Shown here: positions 47,000-57,605 of the stretch, in pieces
How the letters are laid out: each line of letters begins with the position of its first letter
Numbering within the stretch: position 1 is the first letter of the stretch
Source of the DNA: Pseudooceanicola sp.
GTDB lineage: Bacteria; Pseudomonadota; Alphaproteobacteria; Rhodobacterales; Rhodobacteraceae
Direction of reading: 5' to 3'
Assembly: GCA_002709085.1 (NCBI GenBank)
Contig: PAPR01000025.1
Location: 1-64,000 of the forward strand
DNA length: 64,000 bases
Notes under the pieces: model-generated
Database searches by the model: none
What the model was told of the DNA's origin: nothing
The model's input: only the letters and a program-made list of their open reading frames with translations
Made by a program: the position numbers and the translations under genes

Positions 47000-47214
47000 C
47001 AGATTGCCTCCGCGTCACTGGGCCAGCGTTTGAACGCCAGGTACCAGACCAGAATGGGGAAAAGGGGCGGAAAGATCGCCAGCAGCGCCAGCGCGCCGGG
47101 GCTGCCGCTGCGCGCAAGCAGTTTCCACAGCGCCCAGATATTGACCACCCAGACCACCAGGAAGACGATCATCGGGAACCCGCCCATCATGCCGCCCATC
47201 GTACCACCCATCAT
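46999..47214 (-). CDS. Small two-helix membrane protein between nuoC and nuoD
   Basis: The 71-residue product has a Met/Gly-rich start ([12 protein letters not shown]) and two hydrophobic segments (about 15-32 and 42-60). No family is recognised. It overlaps nuoC at 47211-47214 and abuts nuoD, so it is translationally tied to both. The Met-Gly repeats are unusual and could be a metal (copper) contact, which is speculation. It may be an accessory or assembly subunit. Confidence 0.65.
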   Translation of the reverse strand: MMGGTMGGMMGGFPMIVFLVVWVVNIWALWKLLARSGSPGALALLAIFPPLFPILVWYLAFKRWPSDAEAI

Positions 47215-47816
47215 GCTTCGGACTCCTTCTCATCGCCGGGAAGGATATATTGCGCACCCTCCCACGGGGACATGAAGTCGAACTGCCGGTATTCCTGAAC
47301 CAGCGAGACGGGTTCGTAGACGACGCGCTTGGCGGCTTCGTCGTAGCGCACCTCGGTGTAACCGGTGGTCGGAAAATCCTTGCGCAGCGGATAGCCGCGA
47401 AACCCGTAGTCGGTCAGCAGGCGGCGCAGATCCGGGTGGCCGGAAAAGATGATGCCGAACATGTCGAAAACTTCGCGCTCAAACCAATTGGCACTTGGGT
47501 GTGGTTCAGTGATGGTCGGGACCATCTCATCGTCACGGACCGAAACGCGCAGGCGCACACGGTGGTTCTGGTACATCGACAGGAAGTGGTAGATCACGTC
47601 AAACCGCTTGGGCCGGTCGGGATAATCCACGCCGGTGATGTCGATGAGGGTCGAAAACCGGCAGGTGGCATCGCTGCGCAGAAACTCAACAAAACCCGCT
47701 ATATTTGCGGGGGTGACGTCCAGCGTCAGCTCGCCCAGGGTGACATCCCAGGCCAGCACGCAATCCTTGCGCTTGGTCTCGATATAGGTGCCGAGTTCGT
47801 TCAGGGCGTCGCTCAT
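47211..47816 (-). CDS. nuoC: NADH-quinone oxidoreductase subunit C
   Basis: 30 kDa peripheral subunit, 201 residues, not fused to NuoD (as it is in E. coli). Contains [25 protein letters not shown] and the family signature [40 protein letters not shown]. It lies 18 bp after nuoB and overlaps the 71-residue membrane protein gene. Confidence 0.96.
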   Translation of the reverse strand: MSDALNELGTYIETKRKDCVLAWDVTLGELTLDVTPANIAGFVEFLRSDATCRFSTLIDITGVDYPDRPKRFDVIYHFLSMYQNHRVRLRVSVRDDEMVPTITEPHPSANWFEREVFDMFGIIFSGHPDLRRLLTDYGFRGYPLRKDFPTTGYTEVRYDEAAKRVVYEPVSLVQEYRQFDFMSPWEGAQYILPGDEKESEA

Positions 47817-47834
47817 CTTATCCTCGGTCCCCTC

Positions 47835-48452
47835 TTAACGGGTTATCGTGCCGGTGCGGCGAATTTTCCGGGCCAGCTGCATGATACCATAAAGCAGCGC
47901 CTCGGCGGTCGGCGGGCAGCCGGGCACGTAGATATCCACGGGCACGACACGGTCGCAGCCCCGCACCACGGAATAGCTGTAGTGATAATAGCCGCCGCCG
48001 TTTGCACAGGAGCCCATGGAGACGACGTAACGCGGCTCGGGCATCTGGTCGTAGACCTTGCGCAGCGCCGGGGCCATCTTGTTCGTCAGCGTACCGGCGA
48101 CGATCATCACATCGGACTGGCGCGGGCTGGCGCGCGGCGCGATGCCAAAGCGTTCGGCGTCATAGCGCGGCATCGAGGTGTGCATCATCTCGACCGCGCA
48201 GCAGGCCAGACCAAAGGTCATCCAGTGCAGGGAGCCGGTGCGCGCCCAATTGATCAGATCCTCGGTCGAGGTCAGCAGGAACCCCTTGTCCTGAAGCTCG
48301 CGATTCAGCACCTGCGTGGTGTGGTCCTTGTCCTGGCCGGCAGCATTTTCGCCGTAGGCCGCCATGGCGGAGGGACCGGATTTCACACGCGGGGTCTGGG
48401 TGAAATCACCCTGAACCGGTGTCACCAGCGCATCGTCTTGCTTCACTGCCAT
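47835..48452 (-). CDS. nuoB: NADH-quinone oxidoreductase subunit B
   Basis: Carries the terminal 4Fe-4S cluster N2 that reduces quinone; 205 residues. The ligand motifs are [20 protein letters not shown] and [14 protein letters not shown]. The start at 48452 has an AAGGGGG ribosome site and lies within the last bases of nuoA (overlap 48443-48452); longer in-frame starts at 48473 and 48563 are inside nuoA and lack homology. Confidence 0.95.
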   Translation of the reverse strand: MAVKQDDALVTPVQGDFTQTPRVKSGPSAMAAYGENAAGQDKDHTTQVLNRELQDKGFLLTSTEDLINWARTGSLHWMTFGLACCAVEMMHTSMPRYDAERFGIAPRASPRQSDVMIVAGTLTNKMAPALRKVYDQMPEPRYVVSMGSCANGGGYYHYSYSVVRGCDRVVPVDIYVPGCPPTAEALLYGIMQLARKIRRTGTITR

Positions 48453-48808
48453 TCCAGCGCCCCCTTCTTCCATTCGTAGGCAAAGCCGATTGTCAGGACA
48501 CCGAGGAACACCATCATCGACCAGAAACCGGCCATCGAGATATCCTTGAACGCCACGGCCCATGGAAACAGCATCGCGATCTCCAGATCAAAGATAATGA
48601 ACAGGATCGACACCAGATAGAACCGGACGTCAAATTTCATCCGTGCGTCGTCGAACGCATTGAACCCGCATTCATAGGCCGAAACCTTTTCCGGATCCGG
48701 GTTACGGACCGCAATGACGAGGGCCGCGAGGATGAAAACAAGGCCCAACCCGATGGCAACGGCGAGGAAAACGAGAATGGGAAGGTATTCCCTGAGCATC
48801 TCTTCCAC
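48443..48808 (-). CDS. nuoA: NADH-quinone oxidoreductase subunit A
   Basis: Three-helix membrane subunit at the start of complex I; 121 residues, the standard size. Contains the diagnostic [32 protein letters not shown]. The start is the GTG at 48808 ([10 protein letters not shown]), with GGAG 8 nt upstream; the frame is open to an ATG at 48856 but the extra 16 residues lack similarity. It heads the nuo operon; a candidate promoter lies about 60 bp upstream. Confidence 0.93.
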   Translation of the reverse strand: MEEMLREYLPILVFLAVAIGLGLVFILAALVIAVRNPDPEKVSAYECGFNAFDDARMKFDVRFYLVSILFIIFDLEIAMLFPWAVAFKDISMAGFWSMMVFLGVLTIGFAYEWKKGALEWQ

Positions 48809-49166
48809 TTGGATGGCTCCTTTCGAGGTGGGCGGGACGGGCTGTTCGTGCCACAATCCAGGCTGTGAGCGGTTTACTCCCCACCTATGCTATGGTCAAC
48901 CAAAGCGCCACAAATTCGCCAAATTGAATGCTGCGCGTGCGAGGGGAGCTTTTGAGACCTCAGAGCGGACGCTGGGAAAGGGACGCGCGGCGATGGAAAC
49001 GCATACCCTCAGAGGTCTGCCCGAATGTCGCGACGCTCGCGCGGGACCCCAAGGTTATACGCGATCTCGTTATGGAACTCTTGGGACCGGGGCCGATCTG
49101 GCCAAGCCGACGGCGCCTAGGTCATTCGCGCCCTGAGCGCACCGCAACACTTACGCACCGTAACAT
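48809..49166. other. 358-bp intergenic region upstream of nuoA
   Basis: The region between nuoA and the first GST-like gene holds the nuo promoter candidate (48871-48899) and, farther from nuoA, about 200 bp in which I see no convincing gene or RNA. AGACCTC at 48955-48961 and GAGGTCT at 49012-49018 make a 7-bp inverted repeat with a long loop. A short open frame from 48928 to 49188 (86 codons, plus strand) has no recognisable homology and a composition like random sequence; I do not call it. Confidence 0.5.
48871..48899 (-). promoter_or_regulatory. Candidate nuo operon promoter
   Basis: On the minus strand TTGACC (48894-48899) and TAAACC (48871-48876) are spaced by exactly 17 bp, just upstream of nuoA, consistent with a sigma-70-type promoter. 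The -35 is good, the -10 is partial (3 of 6). Transcription would begin near 48864, giving a leader of about 55 nt. Confidence 0.4.
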
Positions 49167-49832
49167 TCACTCATCCCACGCCGGGTAAAAGTCGCGGGAA
49201 TATACCCCCGCCTCCTTCGGCGGCAGAGCCTTGCGAAAGGCCGGCCTGTCCGTGATGCGGTCATACCAGGCACTCAGCTCGGGATATTCGTCCGTCTTGG
49301 CGAAAAAACGTGCCAGGTAAACAGCCTGCCCGACCGCGATATCTGCCGCCGAGAAGCCCGACGTCAGCAAGTGATCGCGGTTCTCGACAGGGGTGGAGAG
49401 GCGATTTTCGATTGCAGCGTAGCATTTCTCCAGCCGGGCCGCCTCCAGCTTCATCACGGTTCGGGACCGCATGGAATCATCGTAGAGCGCGACGTGCTGT
49501 TGGGTCAGGGCGACACTGTGCTGAGTGATGGTTTCGGCAAAGTTCAACCAGACCAGCCAGTCCGGGCGGTCAAGGTCCCTAGGTTCACGCCCCAGCCCAC
49601 GCTCGGGAAACCGTTCGCAGAGGATCTGCATGATTGCGATGGATTCAAAGTAGGTCTCGCCATACATCTCCAGCGCGGGCACGCGCCCTGCGGGCGACAG
49701 CGACAGGAAGCTGGGCGCGCGCAGGGATTTGTCGAACGGATATGGCACGACCTGAAAGTCGACCTCCAGTTCCTCAAGCAACCAGAGCACCCGCATCGAC
49801 CTGGTCTGCGGACAATGGTGCAGTGTGATCAC
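49167..49832 (-). CDS. Glutathione S-transferase-like protein, copy 1
   Basis: The 221-residue protein has a thioredoxin-like N-domain beginning ITLHHCPQTRSMRVLWLLEELEVDFQVV and PAGRVPALEMYGETYFESIAIMQILCERFP, followed by an all-helical C-domain. It belongs to the cytosolic GST superfamily. The active-site Ser/Cys/Tyr is not certain; the C and S in HCPQTRS are candidates. It is a paralogue of the next gene and overlaps it by ATGA (49829-49832). It is cotranscribed with the leucine-catabolic carboxylase; its substrate is unknown. Confidence 0.85.
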   Translation of the reverse strand: MITLHHCPQTRSMRVLWLLEELEVDFQVVPYPFDKSLRAPSFLSLSPAGRVPALEMYGETYFESIAIMQILCERFPERGLGREPRDLDRPDWLVWLNFAETITQHSVALTQQHVALYDDSMRSRTVMKLEAARLEKCYAAIENRLSTPVENRDHLLTSGFSAADIAVGQAVYLARFFAKTDEYPELSAWYDRITDRPAFRKALPPKEAGVYSRDFYPAWDE

Positions 49833-50484
49833 GCTTCGACCTCGTAGAAATCCTTGTCGAAGACATTGGACTCTCCGTCCAGGGCCGTGGCCAACGCATG
49901 TGCCGGGCGGGCCGTCATGCGGTCAAGATAGGCGAGAATCTTGGGGAACCGGTCAAAACGAACATAACGCTGCGATGCGGTCAGGCTGAAGCCGACCATG
50001 GTATCGGCAGCGGAAAACCCGCTGGCCAGCATGTGGTCCTGACGGCCCAGCAGCTCTTCGATCGGGACGAGTGAGGCCTGAAGGCGACGTGCCTCCAGTT
50101 TGCAAACCGTCTCTGAGCGATCCGCGGGATTACGCAGGAAAATCCATTGCAGGTTCAGCCCGGCGATCAGATGCGCGATGGTTTCGGAATAATGCATCAT
50201 TTCGAGAAACGCGATGCGTTCGGGATCGCCCGGCGCCCGGCCAAGCCCGAATTCGGGCCGCGTTTCGCACAGGTACTCTGTGATCGCGCCGCTTTCGTAT
50301 ATGACTTCACCGTCGATTTCGAGCGCCGGAATCCGCCCCGCAGGGGATTTCGCCATAAAATCCGGGTGACGCAAGGACCCGTCCTGAATCTTGTAGGTCT
50401 TCACGGTCGGGGTGATCTGCATTTCCTGCAGCAACCAGAGGATACGGAAGGACCGTGCCCCTGGGATGTGGTGTAAAACAGTGC

Positions 50485-50488
<4 letters not shown>
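49829..50488 (-). CDS. Glutathione S-transferase-like protein, copy 2
   Basis: 219 residues, GST fold: LHHIPGARSFRILWLLQEMQITPTVKTY, KSPAGRIPALEIDGEVIYESGAITEYLCET, then the helical domain. It shares with copy 1 the HHxPxxRSxRxLWLL start and the GFSAADxxVG motif of the second domain, indicating tandem duplication. The stop of mccA overlaps its start (50485-50488). GSTs in catabolic operons often handle thiol-reactive intermediates, but no reaction is assigned here. Confidence 0.85.
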
Positions 50489-52431
<1,943 letters not shown>

Positions 52432-52473
52432 CACTTCACCTATCTTGCATGCGGGGCGCGTTGCCCGCTCCGT

Positions 52474-52490
52474 CTGTCACCGGGTGACAG
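52474..52490. promoter_or_regulatory. 17-bp palindrome between mccB and mccA
   Basis: CTGTCACC (52474-52481), a central G, and GGTGACAG (52483-52490) are a perfect inverted repeat in the 166-bp gap between mccB and mccA. It could be a protein-binding site or the stem of an mRNA hairpin; no T tract follows. Confidence 0.45.
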
Positions 52491-52600
52491 GGTTGAAATT
52501 CGCGGCCCATCTCAACGCCGCCACCCGCCGCACGAACGCGCACCTGGCTCCGTAGCGATACGGAAAACGGGCGATCCGGCAGCGAGACAGTCATCGGCGA

Positions 52601-54205
52601 TCACATGCGGAAGACGCCAAAGCGGGTCTCCTCGATCGGGGCGTTCAGGCTGGCCGACAGGCTCAGCGCCAGCACTTCGCGGCTTCTGCGGGGATCAAGG
52701 ATTCCATCGTCCCACAACCGAGCCGACGCATAAAGCGGATGCGACTGCTCTTCGAACATTTCGATAGTGGGTCGCTTGAACGCCGCCTCCTCGTCCTCTG
52801 ACCAGGTACCGCCGCCCCGCTCGATCCCGTCGCGGCGCACGGTGGCCAGAACACCGGCGGCCTGTTCGCCGCCCATGACCGAGATCCGCGAATTCGGCCA
52901 TGTCCACAGGAACCGCGGCGAATAGGCACGACCCGACATGCCGTAGTTGCCCGCGCCAAAGGAGCCGCCGACCAGCATTGTGATCTTGGGAACGTTGGTG
53001 GTGGCCACAGCCGTCACCAGCTTGGCCCCATGGCGCGCGATACCTTCGTTCTCGTATTTCCGCCCCACCATGAAACCGGTGATGTTTTGCAGAAACACCA
53101 GCGGGATCTTGCGTTGCGAGCAGAGCTCGACGAAATGCGCGCCTTTTTGCGCGGCCTCCGAAAACAGCACGCCGTTGTTGGCGATGATCCCGACCGGGCA
53201 GCCCATGACATGGGCAAAGCCCGTCACCAGCGTCTCGCCAAATCGCGGCTTGAACTCGTCAAAGCGCGAGCCGTCCACCATGCGCGCGATCACCTCGCGA
53301 ATATCATAGGGGGTGCGCAGATCGGCGGGGACGACGCCGATGATCTCTTCGGGATCATAGGCCGGCGCTTCGGGGGACTGCCATTGCACCGTCGCGGGCT
53401 TGGCCCGGTTCAGGTGGCTGACGGCACGGCGGGCCAACGACAGGGCGTGCATGTCGTCCTCAGCGAGGTAGTCGGCGACGCCGGACAGGCGCGTGTGCAC
53501 GTCACCGCCCCCCAGGTCTTCGGCAGTCACGACTTCACCGGTCGCGGCTTTGACGAGGGGGGGACCAGCCAGAAAGATCGTGCCCTGTTCCTTGACGATG
53601 ATGGTGACGTCCGACATCGCAGGCACATAGGCGCCCCCGGCGGTGCAAGAGCCCATGACCACGGCAATCTGGGGAATGCCCTTCGCGCTCATCCGCGCCT
53701 GATTGTAAAAGATGCGGCCAAAGTGATCGCGGTCGGGAAAAACCTCGTCCTGATTGGGCAGGTTCGCGCCGCCGCTGTCGACCAGATAGACGCAGGGCAG
53801 ATGGTTTTCCTCGGCGATTTCCTGTGCGCGCAGGTGTTTTTTGACGGTCATCGGATAGTATGTGCCGCCCTTGACGGTGGCATCGTTGCACACAACCATG
53901 ACGTCCTGCCCGTGGACCTGACCGATGCCAGTGATGACACCCGCCCCCGGAGCCGCATTGTCGTACATACCGTGCGCCGCCGTCGCACCCAGTTCCAGAA
54001 AGGCCGAGCCGGGGTCGAGCAAGCCCGCCACCCGGTCCCGCGGCAACATCTTCCCTCGGGAAACATGGCGCTCCCGCGATTTTGCGCCGCCCCCCTGCGT
54101 CGCGGCCTCGGCCGCCGCACGGACGGTTTCGAGCGCGGCAAGGTGCCCCTCCCGGTTGCGCTTGAAGTCTTCGGATGTGGCGATGGCTTGAGAGATGAGC
54201 TTCAT
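52601..54205 (-). CDS. mccB: Methylcrotonyl-CoA carboxylase carboxyltransferase subunit
   Basis: The 534-residue carboxyltransferase transfers carboxyl from biotin to the acyl-CoA. It has both crotonase-like CT domains, with [45 protein letters not shown] and [16 protein letters not shown] in the N-half and [35 protein letters not shown] in the C-half. These patterns match MCC beta subunits closely. Its ATG at 54205 overlaps the stop of the preceding small ORF by 4 bases. It is followed by mccA after 166 bp. Confidence 0.9.
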   Translation of the reverse strand: MKLISQAIATSEDFKRNREGHLAALETVRAAAEAATQGGGAKSRERHVSRGKMLPRDRVAGLLDPGSAFLELGATAAHGMYDNAAPGAGVITGIGQVHGQDVMVVCNDATVKGGTYYPMTVKKHLRAQEIAEENHLPCVYLVDSGGANLPNQDEVFPDRDHFGRIFYNQARMSAKGIPQIAVVMGSCTAGGAYVPAMSDVTIIVKEQGTIFLAGPPLVKAATGEVVTAEDLGGGDVHTRLSGVADYLAEDDMHALSLARRAVSHLNRAKPATVQWQSPEAPAYDPEEIIGVVPADLRTPYDIREVIARMVDGSRFDEFKPRFGETLVTGFAHVMGCPVGIIANNGVLFSEAAQKGAHFVELCSQRKIPLVFLQNITGFMVGRKYENEGIARHGAKLVTAVATTNVPKITMLVGGSFGAGNYGMSGRAYSPRFLWTWPNSRISVMGGEQAAGVLATVRRDGIERGGGTWSEDEEAAFKRPTIEMFEEQSHPLYASARLWDDGILDPRRSREVLALSLSASLNAPIEETRFGVFRM

Positions 54206-54588
54206 GCCTGTGCCTCCTCTTTGGAGCGGGTTTTCAGGCCCTTGTGGACGACGTTACCTGCTCCGGCCATGGGCTGCACATCGAGAAATGCGGTCTCGTG
54301 CGGGCCCGGATGGCTGGACAGGCGGATTTTGACGGGGCGGATATTGACGGGGCGGATTGGGCCGGGCCGGATTGTAACGGGGCGGATGATGTCGTGCAGA
54401 ATTTCGCTGCACAAGAGGGCTGCGTGCGCCCTGCCCGTCGTGACCCTGCATTGGCCCGGCGCGCGCCGGGCGACTGGGGCGCGGCGTGGCCGGAAATCAT
54501 TGCCATGCGGCACGCCCTGCTCCATCAGCCGCGCGGCCGTTTGCCTGACGACAAGCGTCCGCTGGTATGATCCGCGCGGCTCAAACAT
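54202..54588 (-). CDS. Small coupled ORF with pentapeptide-like repeats, unknown
   Basis: The 128-residue frame starts at an ATG overlapping the stop of the flavodoxin-like gene (54586-54590) and ends with a TGA overlapping the mccB start (54202-54205). Such exact ATGA joins at both ends support a translated, coupled gene. The chain is basic and Arg/Pro/His-rich, and contains [23 protein letters not shown], four-plus five-residue repeats coded by a 15-bp tandem repeat. No family is recognised. On the opposite strand the same repeat reads as an Asp/Gly/Ala-rich pentapeptide series; the minus frame is preferred because of coupling. Confidence 0.5.
   Translation of the reverse strand: MFEPRGSYQRTLVVRQTAARLMEQGVPHGNDFRPRRAPVARRAPGQCRVTTGRAHAALLCSEILHDIIRPVTIRPGPIRPVNIRPVKIRLSSHPGPHETAFLDVQPMAGAGNVVHKGLKTRSKEEAQA
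54321..54390. repeat. 15-bp tandem repeat, about 4.7 units
   Basis: Unit GGCGGATATTGACGG recurs at 54321, 54336, 54351 and 54366, with a partial fifth at 54381-54390. Units differ at one to five positions, mostly at positions 8-13. It is in phase with codons, giving a five-residue repeat in the minus-strand ORF. Confidence 0.85.
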
Positions 54589-55307
54589 CAGCTGCGATAC
54601 TCGGGGTTTTCAAAGCCGAACCTTGCGCCCGCCGACCAGGCGTTGCGATCATTCCCCTCGTTGGGATAGCCGCCAGCGTCGCGCAGGATGCGCGCCAGAT
54701 GCATCAGGTTCCAGGTCATGATCGTCGTGTTGCGCTGGGTGAATTCGTTGTCGAACCCCGCTCGGGAGCCGTCATCCATCTCGTCGCCATAAGACGGCCC
54801 TGGCCCCGCCTCGCCGATCCAGCCGCTGTCTGCCTGTGGCGGAATGGAATAGCCCAGATGGTTGAGCGCGAATCCAAGGCTCATGGCGGCATGCTTGATC
54901 CCGTCCTCATTGCCTGTGATGACACAACCGCCGACCTTGTTGTAATAGACCGACTGGCCCTTGTCGTTCAGCTCACCACTCATCGCGTAGAGCCGTTCAA
55001 TCAGCACCCGGCACACCGAGCTTTCCTCGCCCAGCCAGAGCGGCGTGCCGATCACAAGAATGTCCGCCGCCTTGACCTTTTCCCAGATCCTGGGCCAATC
55101 GTCCCGGTCCCAGCCATGCTCGGTCATGTCAGGATAGACCCCAGGCGGCACCTGATGGTCGAGTAGGTAAAGGTGTTCGATATCCACCCCCTCCCCCTGC
55201 ATGATCTTGCTGGAGGCCGCGAGCAGCAACGCCGTATGACTGTCTGAGGGCTGCTTCTTGAGCGAGGTGTTGATGTAGAGCGCTTTCAGTCCGGAAAAAT
55301 CCGTCAT
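54588..55307 (-). CDS. Flavodoxin/NADPH-dependent FMN reductase-like protein
   Basis: The 239-residue protein has a flavodoxin-like alpha/beta fold: LKALYINTSLKKQPSDSHT (FMN phosphate loop), AADILVIGTPLWLGEESSVCRVLIERL (GTPxWxG, FMN ring region), KVGGCVITGNEDGIKH. It fits the NADPH-dependent FMN reductase / flavodoxin_2 group. A C-terminal extension of about 60 residues (Asn/Thr/Trp-rich) is unusual. It sits in the leucine cluster, overlapping the upstream membrane gene by ATGA; its electron partner is unknown. Confidence 0.75.
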   Translation of the reverse strand: MTDFSGLKALYINTSLKKQPSDSHTALLLAASSKIMQGEGVDIEHLYLLDHQVPPGVYPDMTEHGWDRDDWPRIWEKVKAADILVIGTPLWLGEESSVCRVLIERLYAMSGELNDKGQSVYYNKVGGCVITGNEDGIKHAAMSLGFALNHLGYSIPPQADSGWIGEAGPGPSYGDEMDDGSRAGFDNEFTQRNTTIMTWNLMHLARILRDAGGYPNEGNDRNAWSAGARFGFENPEYRS

Positions 55308-55702
55308 TCACCGAGTTCCTTCTTTAGTTGATCGAGTTCTCGATCAAGGAAGTAGGACGTGATCGACCGTATGACGACCAATAGCAAAAGAAACATCAGG
55401 TCGGCGAAGGCGAGGCTCAGCGCGGTGTGGATCACGTCAGACACGATGAAAAGCTCGAGTCCGGCCAGAATATAGCGCCCCAGTTCAATGCGTTCGCGGT
55501 TGGTTCTGCTCACCCTGTCCTGGCCCCGGCGCGCGATTTCGGCCACCGCTACGCCGATGATGAATCGCCCGGCGCCGATCAATAGCAGAATGATCGCCGC
55601 GACGTCGATGAAGGCCGCGAGCCATTCGAGCACCTGAACCAGCCAGTGGAGCTGCCCGTGCAGGATACCGCCCTCCTGCTCCATTTTGAACAAGGCTTCC
55701 AT
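55304..55702 (-). CDS. Three-helix membrane protein (DUF1622-like)
   Basis: The 132-residue protein has three or more membrane helices (about 24-50, 77-95 and 100-118; LEWLAAFIDVAAIILLLIGAGRFIIG and FADLMFLLLLVVIRSITSYFLDREL). The pattern resembles DUF1622-type small membrane proteins, though I assign this only tentatively. It lies 7 bp after isovaleryl-CoA dehydrogenase and is coupled by ATGA to the reductase gene. Its function is unknown. Confidence 0.6.
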   Translation of the reverse strand: MEALFKMEQEGGILHGQLHWLVQVLEWLAAFIDVAAIILLLIGAGRFIIGVAVAEIARRGQDRVSRTNRERIELGRYILAGLELFIVSDVIHTALSLAFADLMFLLLLVVIRSITSYFLDRELDQLKKELGE

Positions 55703-55709
55703 GGCGTGC

Positions 55710-56873
55710 TTACTCCATGCTTGCCATCAGCTCACGACCGATCAACATCCGGCGAATTTCAGAGGTTCCGGCGCCGATTTCCATCAGCTTGGCATCCCGG
55801 AAGATACGCCCCACGGGATTGTCGTTGAGATAGCCCGCCCCGCCCATGGCCTGCACGGCCTGATGTGCCACGACCATCGCCTCCTCGGAGGCATAGAGCA
55901 CGCAGGCGGCGGCGTCCTGACGCGTAACCTCGCCCCGGTCGCAGGCCTTGGCGACCTCGTAGACATAGGCGCGCGCGGAGTTCATCTTGGTGTACATGTC
56001 CGCGATCTTGCCCTGCATCAGCTGGAAATTTCCGATGGGCTGGCCGAACTGGGTGCGGTCGCGCATGTAGGGCATGATCTCGTCCAGGCAGGCGGCCATG
56101 ATGCCAGTGCCGATGCCCGACAGGACGACCCGTTCGTAATCAAGCCCCGACATCAGGACGCGCACGCCCTTGCCCTCTTCGCCCAGCACGTTCTCGAAGG
56201 GGACCTCCACATTGTCAAAGATCAGCTCGGCCGTGTTCGATCCGCGCATCCCGAGCTTGTCGAAATGGGGGGATGTCGAAAACCCGGTCATGGACTTTTC
56301 GATGAGGAAGGCAGTGATGCCATTGGATCCGGCGTCCGCATCCGTCTTGGCGTAGACGACCAGCGTGTCGGCGTCCGGGCCATTGGTGATCCAGTACTTG
56401 TTGCCGTTCAACCGGTAATGATCGTTGCGCTTTTCGGCCCGCATCTTCATCGACACCACGTCCGAGCCGGCGGCGGGTTCGGACATCGCCAAGGCGCCGA
56501 CATGATCGCCCGCGACGAGTCCGGGCAGGTATCTCCGGCGCTGATCATCCGTGCCGTTCAGCTTGATCTGATTGACGCAGAGGTTGGAGTGCGCGCCGTA
56601 GGACAACGAAACAGAGGCCGAGGCCCGCGCGATTTCCTCAACCGCGATCACATGGGCGAGATAGGACATGCCCGCGCCGCCGAATTCTTCCGGCACGGTG
56701 ATCCCGAGAAGGCCGAGATCGCCCATCTCTTTCCAAAGTGCAGCGGGAAATTCGTTGCTCGAGTCGATCTCGGATGCCATGGGTTTGATCCGCTCCTGGG
56801 CGAACCGGTGCACCATATCGCGCAGGGCATTCACGTCCTCGCCCAGATCGAACGTCATCGACGCGTTGAACAT
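55710..56873 (-). CDS. ivd: Isovaleryl-CoA dehydrogenase
   Basis: FAD enzyme oxidising isovaleryl-CoA to 3-methylcrotonyl-CoA in leucine degradation; 387 residues. Acyl-CoA dehydrogenase motifs: [47 protein letters not shown] and AYQ-type C-terminal [23 protein letters not shown]. The Glu in [12 protein letters not shown] is at the place used as the catalytic base in isovaleryl-CoA dehydrogenases (not the general position near residue 376). It heads the minus-strand cluster, with GGAGGAGG before the ATG at 56873; the frame extends further but only into the divergent gene. Confidence 0.87.
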   Translation of the reverse strand: MFNASMTFDLGEDVNALRDMVHRFAQERIKPMASEIDSSNEFPAALWKEMGDLGLLGITVPEEFGGAGMSYLAHVIAVEEIARASASVSLSYGAHSNLCVNQIKLNGTDDQRRRYLPGLVAGDHVGALAMSEPAAGSDVVSMKMRAEKRNDHYRLNGNKYWITNGPDADTLVVYAKTDADAGSNGITAFLIEKSMTGFSTSPHFDKLGMRGSNTAELIFDNVEVPFENVLGEEGKGVRVLMSGLDYERVVLSGIGTGIMAACLDEIMPYMRDRTQFGQPIGNFQLMQGKIADMYTKMNSARAYVYEVAKACDRGEVTRQDAAACVLYASEEAMVVAHQAVQAMGGAGYLNDNPVGRIFRDAKLMEIGAGTSEIRRMLIGRELMASME

Positions 56874-56893
56874 GCAGACCTCCTCCAGTTTAT

Positions 56894-56907
56894 TGAACAG
56901 TCGTTCA
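56894..56907. promoter_or_regulatory. Candidate palindromic operator upstream of ivd
   Basis: TGAAC-AGTC-GTTCA (56894-56907) is a perfect 5+5 inverted repeat, 21 bp upstream of the ivd start codon and in the gap shared with the divergent PPOX-family gene. The form suits a TetR- or similar-type regulator; leucine/isovalerate genes in proteobacteria are often under LiuR or LiuQ control, but this site does not obviously match a site I know for them. Confidence 0.45.
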
Positions 56908-57027
56908 TAAAAGAACCACAACCCGCGCGTCGGGTCAAGCACGGGAACCGTGAAAGGCAGGGTGGCGTTGGTCAGGCAATGGCGAATAACGCCGCCTGAC
57001 CCAATCTCAACCTTGAACGGAGAGACC

Positions 57028-57504
57028 ATGACCCACGATCCAAACAAACTGATCGAAGACTTCTGGGACCATATCGACGACACCCGCGCCGTCATGCTGG
57101 ACATCGATGGACGCATGATGCCGATGTCGCCGCAACTGGACGACGACGAGCGCGTCATCTGGTTCATCACTGCCGAAGGGACCGACGCCTACAAGGCTGC
57201 ACAAGGCTCTGGTCGCGTCCGCCTCGTCGCGGCGGATTCCAGCGCAAAGCTCTATGCCGACGTGCAAGGCAGCCTGACGGTCGCCAACAACCCCGACAAG
57301 CTGGACGAGATATGGTCGCCCGTCGCTGCCGCATGGTTCGATGACGGTCGCGAAGACGACGATGTGCGCCTGCTGGCCTTCCGCCCGACCGAGGGCGAGA
57401 TCTGGACCACCGATGGCGCCGCCGGGTTCCTTTATGAGGTGGCCAAGGCGAACATGACCGAGGCCAAGCCGGATATGGGGGACCACGGGCGCGTCACGTT
57501 CTGA
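57028..57504 (+). CDS. Pyridoxamine 5'-phosphate oxidase-related protein
   Basis: The 158-residue protein is of the general stress protein 26 group of split-barrel flavin-binding proteins (PNPOx-like). It has [74 protein letters not shown] and the C-terminal [23 protein letters not shown]. Such proteins bind FMN or FAD; a pyridoxine oxidase role is not expected. GGAGA lies just before the ATG at 57028, and a strong terminator follows the stop. It is transcribed divergently from ivd. Confidence 0.85.
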   Translation: MTHDPNKLIEDFWDHIDDTRAVMLDIDGRMMPMSPQLDDDERVIWFITAEGTDAYKAAQGSGRVRLVAADSSAKLYADVQGSLTVANNPDKLDEIWSPVAAAWFDDGREDDDVRLLAFRPTEGEIWTTDGAAGFLYEVAKANMTEAKPDMGDHGRVTF

Positions 57505-57549
57505 GACCGCTCGCGATATATTTTCTGGGCCTGCAGATGGCCCGACACA

Positions 57550-57579
57550 CGCGGCGTTGAATTTTCAGCGCCGCGTTTT
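57550..57579 (+). terminator. Rho-independent terminator
   Basis: CGCGGCG (57550-57556) pairs with CGCCGCG (57569-57575), extended by a short TTGA/TTCAG helix into the loop, and is followed by TTTT (57576-57579). It ends the PPOX-family gene; the convergent aminotransferase gene ends 27 bp later. Confidence 0.88.
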
Positions 57580-57605
57580 GCCCATTCGTTGAAGATCGCC
57601 CAAGG

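Noticed and set aside
48928-49188. 86-codon open frame upstream of nuoA
   Set aside because: Not in a conserved position, no ribosome site, Arg/Pro-rich composition like random GC-rich sequence; it overlaps the end of the GST-like gene.
54244-54570. Plus-strand frame reading the tandem repeat as an ADxxG pentapeptide series
   Set aside because: It resembles a pentapeptide-repeat protein over only five units and overlaps the minus-strand ORF that is coupled by ATGA on both sides; kept only as a note in the findings.
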